NCBI GenBank assembly: GCA_963969595.1
Contig: OZ018410.1
Location: 37,243,413-37,307,412 of the forward strand
DNA: 64,000 nt
Origin: Neckera pumila
Lineage: Eukaryota; Streptophyta; Bryopsida; Hypnales; Neckeraceae
Direction of reading: 5' to 3'
The notes under the pieces were generated by a model. It searched no databases and had not been told where the DNA came from. It saw nothing but the letters and a program-made list of their open reading frames with translations. Positions 58,376 to 64,000 of this stretch are shown piece after piece (the stretch's first letter is position 1; each line of letters starts with the position of its first letter). The translations under genes and the position numbers were made by a program.

Positions 58376-61300
58376 ATGGGGCGAGGGAACGAGGTGCAGA
58401 ATGAGAAAGGCGCAAGTCTGTGGAGTGTGATTTCGGCATTACTGGTGGCGCAAGTGGTGTCTGGAGGGTACGATGTTGTGACGCAGGCGAATCCGGTGTA
58501 TGGGGCGAAGAGTCTGGTGTTTCGTGTCTATGGAGATGTTGCTGCCGTTTTGGTGTTGTTTCCTGCTGCTCTCATCTTGGAAAGGTGAGATTCATTTTTT
58601 TTCTTGGGACTGTTTTACTTGGTGGGTGAATTTTATAGTAGATAGATTGGTGCTTTAATTCTCATTCCAAGGAAACTCGGCTTTGAATCACTTTTGTAGG
58701 TTACTTTGATGTGAATCAGAGCAGGTCTGTTCTGCTGGTATTCTCTTTTTGCCCGGCGCCAGTGTTCAATTTTGAAACTAGAAAGATTGGTGGATAATCC
58801 AGCCAGCCAGCAAGGAACTTCGTCTTTCAATTCCTTTCAATTTTTTAGGTTATTGAGTTCTGAATCGTAGCAGTGCTGTTGGTATTCTTTTCTTTCCTAG
58901 CCCCTAGTGTACAATTTTTTCCATTTCCTGGAAAGAGATTAAGGGGTTATTATAGCAGTCAATCCGCGGCCGGAACCTCGTCTTTTGATCCCTTTCATCT
59001 TGTTTAGGTCATTCGGTTCAGAGTCATACCAGGGTGATTTGTTCAGTTGATATTTCTCCCTAAGCTCTGGAGAATTGATTGTGTTGGGCGCGCGCTTCAT
59101 GCAATGTTTTAGGTCACGTACTGTGGTGCATCCCTGAAGGACCAAATTGCGCATCATGAGGTTTAAAGCAGTTTTGAGTGCATCCTTTTGTTCGAATTTA
59201 TTTGTTTTTTGTGGAACACTTGTAATGTTCAGGAGATATAGGATTAACAACAACATGATCAATCGAGATAGGCAATTCCTGGGTTAATTAATGAGCGCAA
59301 ATTGAAGGACTGACCCAGTTTGCGATATCTTATGAAGTTGTTTTTCATCTTTTTCTCTTTTGCAGGCATAACCCTCTTAGACTTTCACGGCGGGTTGTTG
59401 CCCAATTGTTTCTGCTGGGATTGATTGGGTGAGTGGGTTGCACTGTTTATCAAGTTTGCACTTTGGTGTGCAATCATAAATCTGACTCTCATTCTCTTAC
59501 ATTTTGAGTTCAAGAATTTTAGAGAAGGAAGCTTGTGACATCAATCACTTCAATATCTCCCTGATAGTAACTCTCGGATTGAGCAAGAAGGAGACTGCTG
59601 TCATCCATAGTGATTGAATGTCGTGTTCTTTTACATGTTTTCTGCTGAATAGTGCACTCATAGAACAACTAAGGAACGTTATGATCTGGTCACACTCTTT
59701 TAATCGTGTTTCTTTCAGAATCTTTGGAGGTCAGATGCTGCTTTTCTTCGGCATGGAGCAAACAACTGCAGGATTCTCCTCGGTGATGCAGACGTCAGTC
59801 CCCGTCTTCACGGCTGTCATAGCACTGTTGTTCGGGTGAGTACAAAGATCATGCCGTGCTTTATTGAAAGATTGCTTTGGGTTAAAATGCTACAATTGCT
59901 GACCAATTTATAAGATCAAAAACTATGCAGTGCACTCTCTGAAACTTTGAGGTCAGAACTTTTCCACCGAATTGAAGTTTGGACTTCAATTCAATATTTA
60001 GCACAAATCGTAGCGAGTTCCTTCCCGTTGGTTTCAGCGATTTTGAGTAGTTTCTCTTATTAGAATGGAGTTTATCTATTCATTTCTAGTGCGTATCTTG
60101 TCCTCATTTTCGAGAGGATTTCAAAGCGCTAAAATGAGTTTTATTTAGATAGCATTTGAATAAGTTTTTCATTTTGAACGCTTTGCTCATAGACCGTGGG
60201 TAGGCTTTGATTCTCCTGCTGCCGTATATTGTCTGATTCACTAGATTCCAAAGCTGTTTCTGTCAGTAATGCTTCACGTTTGGTCTACCCTCGTCAAAAT
60301 GTATTAGTTCACTACATCAAGCAAGATCCCTGCATGTGATTTAGTTCTGAAAATTTTACATAGCTCGCGTTTTTCTGCAGAAGATTCGGCTTTATATGAG
60401 TTGTAGTTGATTGAGATGTTCTCAGTTCTGATAAAACGCTTAACACAACAAGCACGGAATAGTCTTTGATAATGGCAAATAACCACAGTTGTACAGTAGC
60501 GTGATCAAGACTGATAACTATATCATGATAATTGAATCACTCGTGGTTCACAGGGTGGAGAAGTTGAATTTGCGGAGGAGAGACAGTCGATCGAAGTTAG
60601 CTGGAATCACGTTCTGTTGTGCTGGCGCAATACTCATAACCTTCTACAGAGGCCCGCCTGTTCTGGGTTGGTTCAACCTGGGTGCAGTTGGACCTAACGA
60701 CAGTCGTTTTAATCTGCTTGAGATTGATGACTGGAAGGTTGGAGCTGCTTGCTTGATAGGAAGTGGCCTGTGCATTGCGGTTTTCATCAACCTTCAGGTA
60801 CTGATTGCTTCTTGGGATATTGTTTTTACAGTACGATAATCTTCGTTTATTGCATCATTCTTTGTACTTTCAATGAAGTGTAAGCAGGTCAAGATTATCC
60901 AAAGCCTTCGCTTTTTGTGATAACAACACATACTCATTTTGAAGTTGGTTGTTTGCATGCAGACACCTTTGCTCAAGCAATATCCAGCCCCAGTGTCTGT
61001 GGTTGCCTATTCTTATTTGTTTGGTACAATCATCATGGGCGCTGCAAGCTACCTCTTAGTCCACGACTCTTCGTGGATCGTGGACTGGAATTTAAACCTA
61101 ATTGTTGTCTTGTACAATGTAAGCCACTAACCTAGTCACAAATGATTAACTTTTTTCCAGCATCTAAACTACTCTCGGATGGTTAAGGAATGAGCTCGTG
61201 TGGACAGAGAAGAGTCTAACCTTTGCACGCCGTCGCTTGCAGGGGATAATCTCATCTGCTCTTCACTTTGGACTCGTGTCTTGGGCACTGTCCAAAGTAG

Positions 61301-61907
61301 GTCCGTTATATGTGGCCAGCTACCTTCCTTTTCAACCTATTTCGTCAACGCTGCTTGCCCTCATCTTTTTGAAGAGCGTACTCTACTTGGGAAGGTAAGT
61401 TAATTTAGACCAAGGATACCAACTGAAACTTGAGTGCTTGTGATATATTGCTTCGTAAGGAATGGAAAGACACAGATCTCTCTTGATCTGCAGATCCTAC
61501 GGCATGTGAGGATAGTCTCAAGCCATAAACTCGAGGATACATAACTCGAGGATACTGTTCTGCATAATATATCCAATTTGAGAGACCAATTGGCTGCGGG
61601 ATGATTTGTGAAGTTGTCTCCTGTCTAGCTGCAGACTTCAGCGTTGGTTAACTATAGTTCAGTTCTGAATCTGACAAGCACATTGTCTGTTACTTGCAGT
61701 GTGTTGGGAACAGTCTTGATCATTCTGGGTCTATTGCTGGTTGGCTGGGCTCGTGAAGAGTCCTTGAGGTTGAGTACCCTCTCCAGGATAGTTGAGCGGA
61801 GTAGTCGACATCCGAGAGTTGCATCCGAAGCTCAGGCTCCGGAGCTTAGAGCACCCCTTCTCCAGGTGAACTCTTCGTCCCTCTTGCTTGATTTACTGCA
61901 TAGATAA
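58376..61907 (+). CDS. WAT1-related (UMAMIT/EamA-like) membrane transporter
   Basis: Plant drug/metabolite transporter superfamily protein. Relatives move auxin or amino acids across the vacuolar or plasma membrane; the substrate here is unknown. Seven exons: 58376-58584, 59366-59428, 59719-59835, 60554-60797, 60963-61118, 61243-61394 and 61700-61907. All are GT-AG with consistent phases, giving 382 residues. Two EamA-like repeats are visible. The first runs from SVISALLVAQVVSGGYDVVT through LLFFGMEQTTAGFSSVMQTS to KLAGITFCCAGAILITFY. The second runs from VGAACLIGSGLCIAVFIN through ISSALHFGLVSWALSKVGPL to SVLGTVLIILGLLLVGW. There are about ten hydrophobic segments. The C-terminal tail is Ser/Arg-rich and hydrophilic. 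The start follows a GC-richer leader and precedes the first membrane span. The CAG-GTGAAC at 61863-61871 could be an alternative donor. Confidence 0.88.
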
Positions 61908-61909
61908 CC

Positions 61910-62515
61910 TTGTTTATGGGAATTTATAGCCCATTCTTTGGGACACTTCTGGTGCATATTTACTAATGTATTTTTGCACTTGGGTGTTAAGTTTGGTGTT
62001 AGCGAGAGTATTCGGAATGAATCTGGGATACACCTTTGGATACATCTTTGGACTAGATTTAGTGCGCTAACATCACTCCTAACACTTGGTGCAAAGACAT
62101 CTTACGAAGGCTCTTAGCAGTTTTTATACTGTTCGTGTGTTCTTTTTTCGTATTGTATTATTAACATCAAAACATAACAGGTTTCCAATAAATGTAAACT
62201 GTTTTAGGAACTTTTTGACATCATAAACAGAATTCTTTCCTTGTAGAATGCATACAAAAGTTGAATTATCGTATGTACAGATCTGTTTGCAAAAGAGATT
62301 AGTGGTTTCGTTATTGAAGGGTTCAGGAAATCATTCTAATGGTACATCCATCAACTTACAGTAAGGTGGGATGTTTACTTGTTTGATAGGGCGAACATTC
62401 ACAGGTATAGTTTGAAGCCCCTTGACGAGTATTGGAAGTGCACTCGAGAAACGACGGAGTAATGTTGAGAAATGGGCATCAAGATTCGTAGATTTCAGAC
62501 TGGAAGGTAAAGGAT
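61910..62515. other. WAT1-type gene 3' flank, nothing further recognised
   Basis: Probably 3' untranslated sequence and spacer. No gene was seen. Confidence 0.4.
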
Positions 62516-62519
62516 ACTA

Positions 62520-62668
62520 CAGTAGAACCTCTCTAAAGTAACAACCTCTCTTAGGTAATATTGATTGCCAAGTCCCGGCTTGGGCCGCATACAAACGTAT
62601 GTAATAACCTCTCTAATGTAATATAGTCAACCCCATCCCAGCCATATTACTTTAGAGGTTTGGGTTTC
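62520..62668. mobile_element. Pogo-like MITE relic
   Basis: The left end is CAGTAGAACCTCTCTAAAGT, preceded by TA. The inverted segment TTACTTTAGAGGTT lies at 62647-62660, and AACCTCTCTAATGTAATA recurs internally at about 62611. The CAGTAGAACCTCT terminus resembles plant pogo-like (Lemi-type, Tc1/mariner superfamily) elements as I recall them. The outer right end is degraded. Confidence 0.5.
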
Positions 62669-62669
62669 T

Positions 62670-63465
62670 AAGCATTTCAACATGTGTAGCGTGATTTTTG
62701 GTAGATTGTATAGAGCTGTGTTGAGATTAAATTGTTTGGTGAAAAGTATGTAAAATTTTGTAGTGCAATTTTAAAGTGAAAAGTTGGGTGTATTTGCTAC
62801 TGAAATGACAAGTAGCCAACGTCTTTACCATTCAAAATCGTGACATGTAAACAAGTTTATGAATTCTCCTACTTTTGGAATGTTGCCAGTCTTGTACTTG
62901 CCATTGTTATCTATCCATCATAATTTATGTCATGATAAGTCCTTTTCAACTGCAATGTGATATTATCTTCTATTAATTGTTGCATAATGATTAAGCAATA
63001 CAAAAACTCTTGATCTTGTCAACGTGACTTCTTTATGTTTAAGTGGACAGCAGTCTGTTTCCTGCACTCTGGGTAGCAGCTGCTCACTATAACTTTTAGG
63101 TGTAAACGAAGCATCAATTCATCACGATTCATGGTATAATCTACGATGTCTCAGATGAATAAAAATCAGTGTAAATCGTTTACCAAGTTCACCAAGTAAC
63201 GAACAGCACTGCCATTTCACAGCACCTAATTTACAAATGAGAAGCACATATGTTCTCAACAACCACACATGGCCTTTTGTGAGTACGCTCATACTCAATG
63301 ACTTCGTATCGATCCCACATTCTCACAATACACTCCTGAGCGTTTGAACATATGCTACAGGGTCTAGTGGCCAGGAAAACGGGAAAGGGAGTACGTCGGC
63401 TTGGTACACTACATCACTCGGCTAACCTACAGTAGTTTCAACCCTAAAAACTATGACAAGGATGG
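62670..63465. other. Spacer between convergent genes
   Basis: No gene was recognised. It should include the 3' UTR of ARL8, which is on the minus strand. Confidence 0.4.
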
Positions 63466-63467
63466 TA

Positions 63468-63978
63468 TCAACTGTTGGACTTTGAATGCTTAACAAGCCA
63501 GTCAATGACAATATCAATATTGGTTGAATTCTTGCATGAGATTGTGTAGCATGCAACCTCTCTGTCAGTAAGTGCTTGAAGCCCCCTGCATCAATGATTT
63601 TATTTTGTCAGCATCGCATGTTTCAGCACAATGAGACAAGCGCTGGATTTGGTCAGTACGAAGTTTTGTGCCACAGAAATGCAGTGCATTTAAAGGCTAC
63701 CGTGATTTCAATGTGTGAACTTACTCATTTTCACACAAGTGAGTCAGTCCAGCTGCCAGTGTAAGCTTGCGAGACTTCTTGACAAATCGAAAGCAAGAGG
63801 TTAAAAGAGAACGTACATTTGCTCAATAAGCGCTTTTTTCGAAAGCGCTTCAGGCTTATCGATCTTGTTGCCCAATACTAGCAAGGGAGTCCCAGCAAGT
63901 GAAGGCTTGTTCACCAAGTCATGCAGCTCATTCTTCGAAATCGGAATGTTTTCCCTGTCTGCTGCATCCACAACATAC
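63468..63978 (-). CDS. ARL8: ADP-ribosylation factor-like GTPase ARL8, C-terminal two exons (5' part outside window)
   Basis: Small Arf-family GTPase that, in other eukaryotes, links lysosomes or vacuole-related vesicles to motors and tethering factors; the plant members are close orthologues. Exon 63978-63817 encodes [20 protein letters not shown], then [20 protein letters not shown] and [14 protein letters not shown]. Exon 63585-63468 encodes [20 protein letters not shown], then [18 protein letters not shown] and TGA. The G4 motif NKID and the G5-type motif SCK are present, and the WL-KHS C-terminus is typical of ARL8. The splice sites (CAG/G, AT/GTACGT, CAG/G) agree in phase. The upstream exons with the G1-G3 motifs lie beyond base 64000. 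Confidence 0.93.
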
Positions 63979-64000
63979 CTGGAAACTTCACCAATTCAAT

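Noticed and set aside
1..64000. tRNA, rRNA and snRNA genes
   Set aside because: No cloverleaf with an intact A and B box and acceptor stem, and no conserved rRNA or snRNA block, was recognised on either strand by eye.

Overview
This window reads as nuclear DNA of a land plant. The protein genes are interrupted by short GT-AG introns, and they include a plant-type complex I subunit, a chloroplast TAB2 translation factor, a plant FQR1/WrbA-type quinone reductase, a SUPERMAN-like zinc finger with an EAR motif, a WAT1-family transporter and an ARL8 GTPase. Introns are mostly under 1 kb. The space between genes is very AT-rich and packed with small non-autonomous transposons and decayed NB-ARC and Ty3/gypsy sequence. 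A bryophyte such as a moss is my best guess (inference only). All splice structures were read by eye from reading frame, GT-AG sites and protein family similarity.

Layout. 1-5.9 kb is a stack of nested DNA transposons: long fold-back elements invaded by Stowaway-like, CACTA-like and TTAA-flanked elements. 6.5-7.8 kb holds the complex I B13/NDUFA5 gene (+), whose single intron is a tandem triplication. 8.7-11.5 kb is repeats. 11.9-15.4 kb is TAB2 (-, seven exons), with FQR1 (-) behind it at 16.3-16.9 kb. 17-33.9 kb is gene-poor: tandem repeats, MITEs, a broken NB-ARC gene (23.7-24.7 kb), a gypsy integrase relic (28 kb) and a TTAA-flanked element (31.7-32.6 kb). 34.0-34.9 kb is the zinc-finger gene (-), followed by about 4 kb of less AT-rich, gene-free DNA carrying a hairpin. 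39.5-49.5 kb is again repeats, including two very large palindromes and a pair of inverted copies of a repeat with an (AAAC)n tract. 50.4-53.2 kb is an unrecognised coiled-coil gene (+) that runs into a transposon. 55.4-57.5 kb is three more transposons. 58.4-61.9 kb is the WAT1-type transporter (+, seven exons). 63.5-64.0 kb is the last two exons of ARL8 (-), whose 5' part lies outside.

The genes do not form one pathway. They are ordinary chromosomal neighbours: respiration, plastid translation, redox, transcriptional repression, transport and vesicle traffic. The most unusual content is structural: (1) a family of about 0.5-0.95 kb elements flanked by TTAA (or similar AT-only tetranucleotides) with CCCCTAAA termini, at least seven copies, two supported by a related empty or near-empty site; (2) introns of two housekeeping genes enlarged by tandem duplication, in one case copying the last bases of the coding exon into the intron; (3) palindromic fold-back elements with arms of several hundred bases.
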